NCBI GenBank assembly: GCA_963790065.1
Contig: CAWBNK010000004.1
Coordinates: forward strand, 62,001-126,000
Origin: Palsa-504 sp963790065
Lineage (GTDB): Bacteria; Actinomycetota; Actinomycetes; Streptosporangiales; Streptosporangiaceae
Length of the DNA stretch: 64,000 nt
Direction: 5' to 3'
Notes under the pieces: model-generated
Seen by the model: only the letters and a program-made list of their open reading frames with translations
Database searches by the model: none
Told to the model about the DNA's origin: nothing
Program-made: the position numbers and the translations under genes
In this document: in pieces, positions 51,929 through 60,922 of the stretch
Layout: every line of letters starts with the position of its first letter
Position numbering within the stretch: position 1 is the first letter of the stretch

Positions 51929-53509
51929 ATGCATCTCGTGAGGGACCCGGCCCGCACCACCGTGCTGGTGGTCGGCGGCGGCCCGGCCGGCCTGGCCGCC
52001 GCGGCCGGACTAGCCCAGCACGGCGTCGGCTGCCTGCTCATCGAGCCCCGGGCCGAAGTCTCGCACCGCAGGCCGCGGGCCAAGACCACCAGCATCAGGA
52101 CCATGGAGCACCTGCGCCGCTGGGGCCTGGCCGGAGCGCTGCGCGCGGCCGCGCCGCTGCAGGTGGCCTGGTCCCAGCGCGTCACGTTCTGCGAGTCGCT
52201 GTCCGGCCGCCGCATCACCGACTTCGACGGCGCGTTCGGCCTGACCACCGGGCGCGATGACCGGTTCGCCGAGTCCGGCCAGCAGGTTCCGCAGCCGGTC
52301 GTCGAGGAGGTCCTGCGCGACCACCTGCGCCGCCAGCCCGGTGTCGAGCTGCGCTTCGGTCACGCCGCCACCGCGCTGACCCAGGACGAGGACGGCGTCA
52401 CCGTCGACGTCACCGGCCAGGCGGGCGCCGGCTACCAGATCCGGGCCCGGTACGTACTGGGCTGCGACGGCGCGGCCGGGGTGACCAGGGACCAGACCGG
52501 GGCCCGGTACGTCGGCTATGCCGATCCCCGGCCGAACTTCAATATGGTGTTCCGTGCCCCCGCCCTGGCCACCCGCCTCGGGCCCGCGGTCCAGTACTGG
52601 GTCGTCGGCGCCGCGATCAACGGGCTCATCGGCCGGCTCGACCTGGACGGCACCTGGTGGGCCATCACGCCCGGCATCGAGGCGGCCTACGGCACCGCCC
52701 ACTTGCCCGAGCTGATCGCCGGCCTGGCCGGAGGCCCGGTTGACTACCGGCTCCTGGCCACCGACCCGTGGACGGCCCGGATGCTGGTCGCGGACGCCTT
52801 CGCCGACCGGCGGGTGTTCCTGGTCGGCGAGAGCGCCCACATGAACCCGCCCTGGGGTGGGCACGGGTTCAACACCTGCGTCGGCGACGCGGTCAACATC
52901 GCCTGGAAGATCGCCGCCGTCGAGGGCGGCTGGGCACCGCCCGAGCTGCTGGCCAGCTACGAACCCGAGCGGCGCGCCGTGGCCGAACAGACCGTGGCCA
53001 GCGCGGAGTCCAACATGGCGGCCGGGGCCAACGTGCTGCCCCGCGACGCGGCCGCCATCCAGCGGGCCAAGGCGTCCGAGTTCTACAGCCTGGGCCTGGT
53101 CCTCGGCTACTCCTACGCCGGCTCCCCGGTGGTCCAGCCCGGCGCCGCTCCCGCCCGGCTGAGCGCCGGCGACGTGACCAGCTACACCCCCTCGGCCGAG
53201 CCCGGCGCGCGCCTGCCGCACCACTGGCTGCCGGACGGCTCCTCCCTCTACGACCGGCTGGGCCCCGGGTTCACCCTGCTCGGCCCGCCCGGATCCGCCG
53301 CCGTCGCGGACCTGGCCGCCCGAGCCGCCCGCCGCCGCATCCCGCTCACCGTCACCGAAGCCCCGCCTGATTACCCGTGGCGCGAGGAGTTCCTGCTCAT
53401 CCGCCCCGACCAGCACATCGCCTGGCGCGCCGGCGATCCGGCCGGCCTGGACATCGAGACCGCCGCCGGATTCAACCTGACCACCACCCGAACTCGCGAG
53501 TTATGTTGA
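51929..53509 (+). CDS. FAD-dependent aromatic monooxygenase
   Basis: A 526-aa class A flavoprotein hydroxylase from the ATG at 51929. The FAD dinucleotide motif is VLVVGGGPAGLAAAAGLAQH near residue 12, then GCDGAAGVTRDQ near residue 185 and VFLVGESAHMNPPWGGHGFN near residue 295 (Glu where Asp is usual). The C-terminal thioredoxin-like domain fits phenol or 3-hydroxyphenylpropionate hydroxylases. The MarR gene is divergent, and a two-domain extradiol dioxygenase follows, which suits an aromatic ring-opening path. Confidence 0.88.
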   Translation: MHLVRDPARTTVLVVGGGPAGLAAAAGLAQHGVGCLLIEPRAEVSHRRPRAKTTSIRTMEHLRRWGLAGALRAAAPLQVAWSQRVTFCESLSGRRITDFDGAFGLTTGRDDRFAESGQQVPQPVVEEVLRDHLRRQPGVELRFGHAATALTQDEDGVTVDVTGQAGAGYQIRARYVLGCDGAAGVTRDQTGARYVGYADPRPNFNMVFRAPALATRLGPAVQYWVVGAAINGLIGRLDLDGTWWAITPGIEAAYGTAHLPELIAGLAGGPVDYRLLATDPWTARMLVADAFADRRVFLVGESAHMNPPWGGHGFNTCVGDAVNIAWKIAAVEGGWAPPELLASYEPERRAVAEQTVASAESNMAAGANVLPRDAAAIQRAKASEFYSLGLVLGYSYAGSPVVQPGAAPARLSAGDVTSYTPSAEPGARLPHHWLPDGSSLYDRLGPGFTLLGPPGSAAVADLAARAARRRIPLTVTEAPPDYPWREEFLLIRPDQHIAWRAGDPAGLDIETAAGFNLTTTRTRELC

Positions 53510-53564
53510 AGGCACAGGCGAGATGCGGCACCGGTTCGTGGTGCCGGAAGCCTAGGGAGGCACG

Positions 53565-54488
53565 ATGAGCCTGCACGGCCTGCTGTCGGTCACCATCGGC
53601 GTGCCGAACGTCGAGGAGACCGCGGCCTACTACGCCGAGTTCGGCCTGGCTCCGGCCGGCGACGGCTGGCTCGCCACCCGTGACGCCGGGAAGCAACTGC
53701 GGATCCTGCCCGCGCCGACCCGGCGGCTGCTGGAACTGCGCGTGGGTGCCGACGATCCCGACGACCTGGCCCGTGCCGCGGCCGGCCTGGCCCGGCTCGG
53801 GATCTCACCGGAGCTGCGGGGGACCAGCCTGGCGGCCACCGAGCCGGTCACCGGCGTGCGGGCCGTCCTGGACGTCGCCCCCCGGGCCAGCCAGGACACG
53901 GTGCCCGCCACGCCCTACAACGGCCCCGGCCGCCTCGACCGGCAAGGCCACCGGGCGCCCGGCCTGGTGCGGACCGACCGGGTACGGCCGCGCAAGCTCG
54001 GCCACGCCGTGCTAGGCAGCACGGACCACCAGGCCACGATGGCATTCTTCACCGACGGGCTCGGCTTCAAGATCAGCGACCGGATCAAGGGCGTGGGCGC
54101 GTTCCTGCGCTGCTCCACCGACCATCACAACGTGCTGGTCCTGGGCGCTCCGGTGTCGTTCCTGCACCACACTTCCTGGCAGGTCGACGACATCGACGAC
54201 GTGGGCCGCGGCGCCTGCGCCATGCTCGAGGGCCGGCCCGAGCGGCACGTCTGGGGCCTGGGCCGCCACTACGCGGGCTCGAACTTCTTCTGGTACCTGA
54301 AGGACCCGGCCGGGAACTTCTCCGAGTACTACTCCGACATGGACTGCATCATCGACGACCAGCTGTGGACGCCGGAAGACCTGGAGGGGGCCCGCGGCCT
54401 GTTCTCCTGGGGACCGCCGCCCCCGCCCTCGTTCCTGCACCCAGACGACCTGGCGGCCATGATGACCGGAGCCCATTCGTCCCGCTGA
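53565..54488 (+). CDS. Two-domain extradiol (VOC) dioxygenase
   Basis: A 307-aa type I extradiol dioxygenase with two VOC domains. The C-terminal domain carries the Fe(II) ligands: His in KLGHAVLG (about residue 146), His in SFLHHTSWQVDDI (about 200) and Glu in GNFSEYYSDMD (about 255). It would cleave a catechol-type ring next to the hydroxyl groups. It follows the monooxygenase after 55 bases with a good ribosome site (AGGGAGG), so the two form a pathway pair. The substrate is not known. Confidence 0.88.
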   Translation: MSLHGLLSVTIGVPNVEETAAYYAEFGLAPAGDGWLATRDAGKQLRILPAPTRRLLELRVGADDPDDLARAAAGLARLGISPELRGTSLAATEPVTGVRAVLDVAPRASQDTVPATPYNGPGRLDRQGHRAPGLVRTDRVRPRKLGHAVLGSTDHQATMAFFTDGLGFKISDRIKGVGAFLRCSTDHHNVLVLGAPVSFLHHTSWQVDDIDDVGRGACAMLEGRPERHVWGLGRHYAGSNFFWYLKDPAGNFSEYYSDMDCIIDDQLWTPEDLEGARGLFSWGPPPPPSFLHPDDLAAMMTGAHSSR

Positions 54489-54548
54489 TCCTGGTTTGCC
54501 GGCCACACCCCTTCCTCGCGGCCCCCGCCCCTGCCATACGATCGCCGG

Positions 54549-56117
54549 GTGAATGGTGCGCAGTCCCTTATGGCCAGCCTGACCCGAGCGGGCCTTGACG
54601 TCTGCTTCATGAACCCGGGTACGTCGGAGATGCACTTCGTGGCCGCCCTGGACTCGGTCCCGGCCATGCGCGGCGTCCTGGCCCTGTTCGAAGGAGTGGC
54701 CACCGGCGCGGCCGACGGCTACGCCCGGATGACCGGCCGGCCCGCGGCGGTGCTGCTGCACCTGGGACCCGGACTGGCCAACGGCCTGGCCAACCTGCAC
54801 AACGCCCGCCGGGCCGGCACCCCGGTGCTGGTCATCGTGGGCGGGCACGCCACCGGCCACGTCCGTTACGACGCGCCGTTGCAGTCCGACATCGAGGCCC
54901 TGGCCCGCACCGTTTCCGGCTGGGTGCGCACCTCGGGCACCACCCGAGACCTGGCCCCGGACGCCATGCAGGCGCTGGCCGCGGCCCGCCGCGGCCAGGT
55001 CGCCACCCTGGTGCTGCCCGCCGACGTGTCCTGGAGCGAGGGCGGCGCGCTGGCTCCGGCCGCTCCGCTGGCCCGGCCGGAGCCCGTCGGCGACGGGCAG
55101 GTTCCCGCCGCCGCCCGCCTGCTGGGCGGCGGCGAGCCCGCGCTGCTCCTGCTGGGCGGTACCGCGCTGACCGAGCGCGGCCTGCGGGCGGCCAGCCGGA
55201 TCAGCGCCGCGACCGGGGCCCGGCTGCTGGCCGAGACGTTCCCGGCCCGGATGGAGCAGGGCGCCGGCGTGCCGGTCGTCGACCGGCTGGCCTACCTGGC
55301 CGAGGCGGCCGAGGACCAGCTGGCCGGGGTGCGCCAGCTCATCCTGGCCGGTGCCCGGTCGCCGGTGTCGTTCTTCGCCTACCCGGGCCGGTCCAGCGAC
55401 CTGGTGCCGGACGGCTGCGCGGTAACCCGGCTGGCCGACCCGGGCCAGGACGCCGAGGCCGCGCTCGAGTCGCTCGCCGGCCAGGTAGCCACCGGCACCG
55501 AACCGGACCTGGCCCGCCTGGCGGTGCCCGACCCGCAGCCGGGCCCGCTGAACGCGATCAGCCTGGCCAACACCGTGGCCCGGACGCTGCCCGAGCGCGC
55601 CATCATCGCCGACGAGGCCAACACCACCGGATTCGCGCTGCCCAAGGCTCTGGCCGGCGCGGCCCGGCACACCCTGCTGACTCTGACCGGGGGTTCGATC
55701 GGCCAGGGCCTGCCGGTGGCCACCGGCGCGGCGGTGGCCACCCCGGACCGGCCGGTGGTGTGCCTGGAGGCCGACGGCAGCGCGCTGTACACGATCCAGG
55801 CGCTGTGGACCCAGGCCCGCGAGCAGCTCGACGTGACCACGGTGCTGATCAACAACGCCGCCTACGCCGTGTTGCGGATGGAACTGGCCCGTACCGCGGC
55901 CGGGCAGGCGGGCCAGCGCGCCATGCGGATGCTCGACCTGTCCGATCCCACGCCGGACTTCACCGCGATCAGCACCGGGCTGGGCGTGCCCGCGGTCCGC
56001 GTCACCACGACCGAAGACCTCGACCAGGCCCTGCGCCGGGCCTACTCAGAACCCGGGCCGCACCTGATCGAGGCCATCGTTCCCCCGGTGGTGCCGCCCC
56101 CGGGCACTGCCTGGTAG
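54549..56117 (+). CDS. ThDP-dependent acetolactate synthase/benzoylformate decarboxylase-like enzyme
   Basis: A 522-aa enzyme from GTG 54549. The Pyr domain holds the catalytic Glu in LFEGVATGAADGYARMTG near residue 50. The PP domain ends with the ThDP/Mg motif EADGSALYTIQALWTQ and LINNAAYAVL near residue 420. Relatives include acetolactate synthase-like proteins and benzoylformate decarboxylase. No FAD-binding specialisation can be seen. It may act in aromatic or keto-acid breakdown together with its neighbours. The exact reaction is not certain. Confidence 0.8.
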   Translation: MNGAQSLMASLTRAGLDVCFMNPGTSEMHFVAALDSVPAMRGVLALFEGVATGAADGYARMTGRPAAVLLHLGPGLANGLANLHNARRAGTPVLVIVGGHATGHVRYDAPLQSDIEALARTVSGWVRTSGTTRDLAPDAMQALAAARRGQVATLVLPADVSWSEGGALAPAAPLARPEPVGDGQVPAAARLLGGGEPALLLLGGTALTERGLRAASRISAATGARLLAETFPARMEQGAGVPVVDRLAYLAEAAEDQLAGVRQLILAGARSPVSFFAYPGRSSDLVPDGCAVTRLADPGQDAEAALESLAGQVATGTEPDLARLAVPDPQPGPLNAISLANTVARTLPERAIIADEANTTGFALPKALAGAARHTLLTLTGGSIGQGLPVATGAAVATPDRPVVCLEADGSALYTIQALWTQAREQLDVTTVLINNAAYAVLRMELARTAAGQAGQRAMRMLDLSDPTPDFTAISTGLGVPAVRVTTTEDLDQALRRAYSEPGPHLIEAIVPPVVPPPGTAW

Positions 56118-56132
56118 CTCGGGCCTGGCCGC

Positions 56133-56579
56133 TCAGGCCTGGCTGAGCAGGGCGGTGAGCTCGGCGTCGAAGTCGACGAAGTCGCTCTCCTCGCCGACCG
56201 GGACGATCCGGTAGGTGCGCTGCAGGAACCGGGCGATGTCCCCGGCCGGCGCCTCGAACTGCGCGTGCCCGAACGGCGAGGTCATCGAGATGTTCATGAT
56301 CACGGCCCCGGCCGCGTCCCCGTCGCTGTCGTCCGATGCCGCTGATGGCCAGGCCTGCACGTCCCCGATACCCTCGCGAGAGTGCAGGGCTGCCGCGAGC
56401 AGGTCGCGGGCGAGGGTCCACTCCACGGGTTCACCGGTCCCGACGTGAAAGGCAATCTTGATCGCGTACGGGTCTTGGCTGGTGTAGTGCAGGCTGGCCA
56501 TCAGCGGCACGATGGTGCGCTCCGGCCCGATCAGACCCAGGCTCAGCTCCGCGGTGACCGCGGTACGGCTGCTGTTCAT
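56133..56579 (-). CDS. SsgA-like sporulation/cell-division protein
   Basis: A 148-aa protein (start at the second Met, 56579) of the SsgA/SsgB family: LMASLHYTSQDPYAIKIAFH, VEWTLARDLLAAALH, then APAGDIARFLQRTYRIVPVG. These proteins guide FtsZ placement and septation in sporulating actinomycetes, and are not found outside them. A short acidic insert (ASDDSDGDA) is present. It is convergent with the ThDP gene and divergent to the oxidase gene. Confidence 0.88.
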   Translation of the reverse strand: MNSSRTAVTAELSLGLIGPERTIVPLMASLHYTSQDPYAIKIAFHVGTGEPVEWTLARDLLAAALHSREGIGDVQAWPSAASDDSDGDAAGAVIMNISMTSPFGHAQFEAPAGDIARFLQRTYRIVPVGEESDFVDFDAELTALLSQA

Positions 56580-56737
56580 TGACTCCACCCCAGTTCGCCT
56601 GACGTCCCAGAAGCGTTAACTTCCCTCGTGTACCGCTAAAGGTCCCCTGCCGCAGTAGCCGCCGGGGTTCCCGGCCGGGTGCAGAATGGTTGCAAACGAT
56701 TGTCCGCCGGCTCCGCCCCACCGCGAAGGAGTTTCCG

Positions 56738-57922
56738 ATGACCAGTCCGCAGGCGGCGTTCGGTGACTACCAGCTGGAGATCTACGGGGCCGGCCTGCAG
56801 GGAGTGCTGCCGAAATTCCCGATGGCGTTCGCTGAGCTCGAGGCCCGGGCCGCGCAGGCGCTGCCGCCCTCGGTGCTGTCCTACGTCGCGGGCGGCGCGG
56901 GCGGCGAGCACACCCAGCGGGCCAACGTCAGCGCGTTCCGCCGCTGGGGCGTGATGCCGCGGATGTTCGTCGGCGCGACCCGGCGTGACCTGTCGGTCGA
57001 GCTGTTCGGGATGCGGCTGCCCTCGCCGGTCTTCATGGCGCCCATCGGCGTGATCGGCCTGTGCGCCCAGGACGGTCACGGCGACCTGGCCACCGCCGCC
57101 GCGGCGGCCCGCACGGGCGTCCCGATGATCGTCTCGACCCTGTGCAACGACCCCATGGAAGACGTCGCCGCCCAGTTCGGCGGCACTCCCGGCTTCTTCC
57201 AGCTCTACACGCCGACCGACCGCGAGCTGGCCGCCAGCCTGGTGTCCCGGGCCGAGGCCGCGGGCTTCAAGGGCATCGTGGTCACCCTCGACACCTGGCT
57301 GACCGGCTGGCGCCCCCGCGACCTGGGCGCCAGCAACTTCCCGCAGCTACGCGGCCACTGCCTGGCCAACTACACCTCCGACCCGGTGTTCCGCGCGCTG
57401 GCCGGCCCGGCCTCGGGCACCGACCTGGCCACCACCGTCGGGCACTGGGCCCGGCTGTTCGGCAACCCGCTCACCTGGGACGACCTGCCCTGGCTGCGTT
57501 CGCTGACCACGCTGCCGCTGCTGGTCAAGGGCATCTGCCACCCCAACGACGTCCGCCGGGCCAGGGACGGCGGCGTGGACGGCATCTACTGCTCCAACCA
57601 CGGCGGCCGCCAGGCCGACGGCGGGCTGCCCGCCCTGGACTGCCTGCCCGGCGTGGTCGAGGCCGCCGACGGCCTGCCGGTGCTGTTCGACTCGGGCATC
57701 CGGTCCGGCGCGGACGTGATCAAGGCCCTGGCCCTGGGCGCCACCGCGGTCGGCATCGGCCGCCCGTACGCCTACGGCCTGGCCATCGGCGGCACCGACG
57801 GCATCGTCCACGTCCTGCGCAGCATCCTGGCCGAAGCCGACCTGATCATGGCCGTCGACGGCTACCCCACCCTGGCCGACCTCACCCCGGACACCCTCCG
57901 CCGCACCTGCGACCACGATTAA
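56738..57922 (+). CDS. FMN-dependent alpha-hydroxy-acid oxidase (lactate/mandelate type)
   Basis: A 394-aa TIM-barrel flavoprotein from the ATG at 56738 (ribosome site AAGGAG). The catalytic region is YCSNHGGRQADG near residue 285, and the FMN site includes VFMAPIGVIGL and LFDSGIRSGADVIKALALGA. It oxidises an L-2-hydroxy acid to the keto acid; lactate 2-monooxygenase and mandelate dehydrogenase belong here. Together with the ThDP enzyme it could form a mandelate-type path. That is inference. Confidence 0.9.
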   Translation: MTSPQAAFGDYQLEIYGAGLQGVLPKFPMAFAELEARAAQALPPSVLSYVAGGAGGEHTQRANVSAFRRWGVMPRMFVGATRRDLSVELFGMRLPSPVFMAPIGVIGLCAQDGHGDLATAAAAARTGVPMIVSTLCNDPMEDVAAQFGGTPGFFQLYTPTDRELAASLVSRAEAAGFKGIVVTLDTWLTGWRPRDLGASNFPQLRGHCLANYTSDPVFRALAGPASGTDLATTVGHWARLFGNPLTWDDLPWLRSLTTLPLLVKGICHPNDVRRARDGGVDGIYCSNHGGRQADGGLPALDCLPGVVEAADGLPVLFDSGIRSGADVIKALALGATAVGIGRPYAYGLAIGGTDGIVHVLRSILAEADLIMAVDGYPTLADLTPDTLRRTCDHD

Positions 57923-58002
57923 CAGGAAATTCCTGATCCAGCGCCCTCCCCGACTCCCCCGCCCTCAGCGCATCAAAGGCGGACACCGGTATCCTCTCCC
58001 AG

Positions 58003-58911
58003 ATGAGCAGGGTCTCAATCGTGGGGGTTCCGAGCAGCGCCGCCAGCTATGCGGCAGGCCAGGATCTGGCGCCCGCGGCATTGCGCTCAGCCGGCTTGCT
58101 CGAACAGCTCGCGGGATCAGGGCTGGAGGTCTATGACGACGGGGACCTGCCACATCAGGTATGGAGCCCCGACCGGGATCACCCGCTGGCCCAGAACGTC
58201 GACCAGGCGACTGCGTCGCTGCAGCAGCTGGCCGGCCTGCTCGAGCCGCTGCTGGCGCGCGGCGACCTTGCTCTCGTGCTCGGCGGCAACTGCACGATCG
58301 TGCTCGCGGTGATGGCGGCCCTGCGGCGCCTAGGCGCCGGCGCTCCCGGATTGCTGTATGCCGACCGTCACTACGACCTCAACACCCCGGAAACCACCAC
58401 GGACGGGGCTCTGGACTGGATGGGGCTAGCGCACGCGCTGGCCCTGCCCGGCTGCGTGGACACTGTCACCGACGCGTTCGGGCCCCGGCCGCTGCTGGAG
58501 GCATACCAGGTGGCATGGCTCGGGGTGGAGCCACGCGTGACTACCGACTGGGAACGCCAGCAGGCTGCCCGGCTCGGCTTGCACATGACCACCAGCGAGG
58601 CACTCGCCGCCGACCCAGCCGGTGCCGCCCGGGCTGCACTTGACCATCTCCCGCCTGGCCCGCTCGCCCTGCACATCGACGTTGACGTCCTCGACTTCAT
58701 CGACGCCCCGCTGGCGGAGAATACCGACTGCCGCAACACCGGACCTACCCTCGACCAGGCCACAGAGGCGCTCCGGCTGGCCGCGCGAGATCCGCGGGTG
58801 CGGGCGCTGTCGATCGGAGAACTCAACCCGACCCGATGCGCCGGCGACCCTGATGCCCTTCCCCGCTTCGCTCGCAGCATCGCCCGCATCCTCGCCGCCA
58901 CGATTCATTAG
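58003..58911 (+). CDS. Arginase/agmatinase-fold protein with changed metal ligands
   Basis: A 302-aa ureohydrolase-fold protein. The usual GGDHS is LVLGGNCTIVLA (His replaced by Cys). DAHxDxN is LLYADRHYDLNTPET, keeping the Asp/His/Asp ligands with an Arg inserted in the Ala position. The last motif LHIDVDVLDF is normal. Mn binding may be altered, so it may not be an arginase. The C-terminal part follows the family (LSIGELNPTRC). Substrate unknown. Confidence 0.75.
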   Translation: MSRVSIVGVPSSAASYAAGQDLAPAALRSAGLLEQLAGSGLEVYDDGDLPHQVWSPDRDHPLAQNVDQATASLQQLAGLLEPLLARGDLALVLGGNCTIVLAVMAALRRLGAGAPGLLYADRHYDLNTPETTTDGALDWMGLAHALALPGCVDTVTDAFGPRPLLEAYQVAWLGVEPRVTTDWERQQAARLGLHMTTSEALAADPAGAARAALDHLPPGPLALHIDVDVLDFIDAPLAENTDCRNTGPTLDQATEALRLAARDPRVRALSIGELNPTRCAGDPDALPRFARSIARILAATIH

Positions 58912-59046
58912 GTTTGTCTGTCGCCGGCAATGTCGCAGCGGCGCGGAACGGGCAATCCCTCGTGGCAACCGGACCGCGGCGATAACGTCAGCGATACCCG
59001 GCGCCGGCTGGTCAGGCCAAGCTGGCCGACGTTACCCGATGCGGGA

Positions 59047-59613
59047 TTAGTTCCGCTTGAGGCTGCCGATGCTGAGCGACCCGCCGCCGGACGGGGCCCG
59101 GCCCTCCTCCTCGCGGACGTACTGCTCCGGATCCTTGTCCACCGGTTGGACGCCGGTGTAGTTCCTGGCCTGGTAGGTCGCGAAGGCTACGGCCAGGTCA
59201 TGCCGGCGCTGCAGGCTGGCCAGCCGCCGGAAGTCCGTCAGCCCTTCTCGCTCTTCCTCGGCCATATGGTCGCTGTTGGCCAGGTTCGCGCTGGCCACGG
59301 CCGCATACCACTGATCGGTGCCGACCTGATGCCGCGCCACCTCCGCGACCGCGTCCCTGATGTCGTTGTGGTCTGCGATGGCGTCGACCGTCTCGGCCTC
59401 CACGCCCGCCGCCCGGTGCGCCGCCAGCCCGACCTGCAGCAACGCGGGATAAAAGGTCTCCTCCTCGGCCGCCGCGTGCAGCTCGAGGAACGTCGCCAGG
59501 CGTCCCCACAAGGCTTCCAGCGCCCCGGCGTTCGCCCGGTCGATCTGCTCCAAGATCGCGAACAGCCGGCGCTGCTCATGATGGTCATCAAGGATCAGCT
59601 CGGTGATGTCCAC
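59047..59613 (-). CDS. Hemerythrin HHE-domain protein
   Basis: A 188-aa four-helix protein: ILDDHHEQRRLFAILEQID, FLELHAAAEEETFYPALL, AIADHNDIRDAVAEV and DHMAEEEREGLTDFRR carry the His/Glu ligands of a di-iron site. The protein may sense or scavenge O2 or NO. The C-terminal tail is disordered. It is separate from its neighbours. Confidence 0.85.
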   Translation of the reverse strand: MDITELILDDHHEQRRLFAILEQIDRANAGALEALWGRLATFLELHAAAEEETFYPALLQVGLAAHRAAGVEAETVDAIADHNDIRDAVAEVARHQVGTDQWYAAVASANLANSDHMAEEEREGLTDFRRLASLQRRHDLAVAFATYQARNYTGVQPVDKDPEQYVREEEGRAPSGGGSLSIGSLKRN

Positions 59614-59656
59614 AGTGCCTCCCTCAGCTGCCGACGATAGCGGACGCCCGCTTCGC

Positions 59657-59915
59657 TCAGCCCTGGACGTTCAGCTTCGCGATGGGATCGGTAGGCATCC
59701 CCATTGCTTCGAGCAGCTCCAACAGCTCATCCCGCTCCGCCGTCGTCACCGGCGCCTGATGCGCCGCCAGCGACGCCGCCACTTCAATCGTCATCAGGCC
59801 GTATTCGCCGCCGCCCCGCATGCGCTTGACACTCCACAGTGCACTTTCCGTCAAGCGGTCGGCGAAACGATCCGGGAGTGTCTCGGCCCGATCGATGATC
59901 TCGTCATTCGGTCAC
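59657..59915 (-). pseudogene. MafI-like immunity gene for the EndoU toxin, frameshifted
   Basis: The GTG at 59915 lies in the toxin stop codon (GTGA) behind AGGAAGGGAAAA. After three codons the frame hits a stop, and the sensible reading (DEIIDRAETLPDRFADRL, ALWSVKRMRGGGEYGLMTIE, ending KLNVQG) is in another frame. The 259 nt hold one surplus base, most likely an A in GAATGA. The joined 85-aa helical protein looks like MafI-type immunity proteins of EndoU toxins. A start further on (ATG in MRGGGEYGL) would remove half. Confidence 0.6.
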
Positions 59916-60463
59916 GATTTTCCCTTCCTGGGATTGCGTACCACGCCGGGACCACCTTCTTCAGGCCAGCCGGTCAAGATTTCCCCGCTCCGCAGGACCA
60001 CAGCTGACGACTTCCACGCCGTCCCTGCGTGCCGCGCACAAAGCCAGCTGTCATTCCAATCCTGGTGAACAGGAGCCTTATCGGGTTTCCGCGCGACATC
60101 GACAACGGCGTCAATCACCCTCTCGTCACTCCAGCTCTTCGGGAACTCGGTCTTGCCCCGCTGCCCGGTTCCGTGGCGGTGCCCGCCGCCGCCCTTCCCG
60201 TCTCCGTCGAGTATGTGCGCGGTGCGCTCAGGAGTGACCCGGACCGCATCCAACTGCGGCCGATCGTCGGCAGCTACCTCGTCCCAGCCGGAACGGCCCG
60301 TCCGGCGGTCGCTGTCAGTAGCGTGGAGCACCTCGTAGTACTCCAGCCGAGACCGCCACTCGGCCATGGTCGCAGCGGAATCAGCGCCCGATCCGCCCCG
60401 GTGCACGCGCCGCTCAAGCGGAGCGTCATTCGCTCCTTCGTCGTGCGGCCGGTCTAGCGCCAT
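59912..60463 (-). CDS. EndoU-domain toxin fragment
   Basis: A 183-aa protein. The C-terminal ~100 residues match the EndoU nuclease of polymorphic toxins: HILDGDGKGGGGHRHGTGQR (catalytic His region), TEFPKSWSDERVIDAVVDVA and SGEILTGWPEEGGPGVVRNP. Cleavage of RNA is the known activity. The N-terminal 80 residues are short and polar, with no export or delivery domain, so this is an orphan toxin tip or the end of a longer gene. The immunity-like gene overlaps its stop by GTGA. Confidence 0.8.
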   Translation of the reverse strand: MALDRPHDEGANDAPLERRVHRGGSGADSAATMAEWRSRLEYYEVLHATDSDRRTGRSGWDEVAADDRPQLDAVRVTPERTAHILDGDGKGGGGHRHGTGQRGKTEFPKSWSDERVIDAVVDVARKPDKAPVHQDWNDSWLCARHAGTAWKSSAVVLRSGEILTGWPEEGGPGVVRNPRKGKS

Positions 60464-60577
60464 CGGCTTAGGGGATCACCTGTCACGATACGCATCTCCG
60501 AAGTGACTATATGTCGATATTACGTTGACCGCCGATCGCGACATTCGCTCGAACCGAACCCCTCCTTCTTGTATGCC

Positions 60578-60606
60578 TTGACAGTTATATTTCTAGATAG
60601 TTATAT
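60578..60606 (+). promoter_or_regulatory. Leaderless promoter of the arsR-AHSA1 operon
   Basis: TTGACA at 60578-60583 and TTATAT at 60601-60606 are 17 bases apart, seven bases before the ATG at 60614. The direct repeat AGTTATATT (60583-60591 and 60599-60607) overlaps both boxes and could be the ArsR site. The AT-rich block is unlike the surrounding DNA. Confidence 0.75.
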
Positions 60607-60613
60607 TCACTGC

Positions 60614-60913
60614 ATGTTCGAGGTCCTGGTGGAGCCCCAGCGGCGCCGCATTCTCGATCTCCTGCGCGAAGGCGACCGGACGGTCGGCGACCTCGTATCG
60701 GCTCTCGACCTCAGCCAACCGGGCGTATCGAAGCATCTCCGGGTGCTGCGCGAGGCGGGCCTGGTCGAGGTACAAGCCGATGCCCAGCGGCGGCGGTACC
60801 GGCTTCGCACCGAACCGCTACGGGAGATCGATGACTGGCTGGCCCCTTATCGGCTCGCCTGGTCCGACCGGCTCGACACGCTGGAAGCCCACCTCGACGA
60901 CATGACCGAATGA
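60614..60913 (+). CDS. ArsR family repressor
   Basis: A 99-aa winged-helix repressor from the leaderless ATG at 60614: MFEVLVEPQRRRILDLLREG, TVGDLVSALDLSQPGVSKHL and RVLREAGLVEVQADAQRRRY. There is no metal-binding ELCVCDL motif, so it probably senses something else. It is followed after nine bases by an AHSA1-type gene, a frequent actinobacterial pair where the ArsR protein controls the operon. Confidence 0.9.
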   Translation: MFEVLVEPQRRRILDLLREGDRTVGDLVSALDLSQPGVSKHLRVLREAGLVEVQADAQRRRYRLRTEPLREIDDWLAPYRLAWSDRLDTLEAHLDDMTE

Positions 60914-60922
60914 GGAGCGCAC

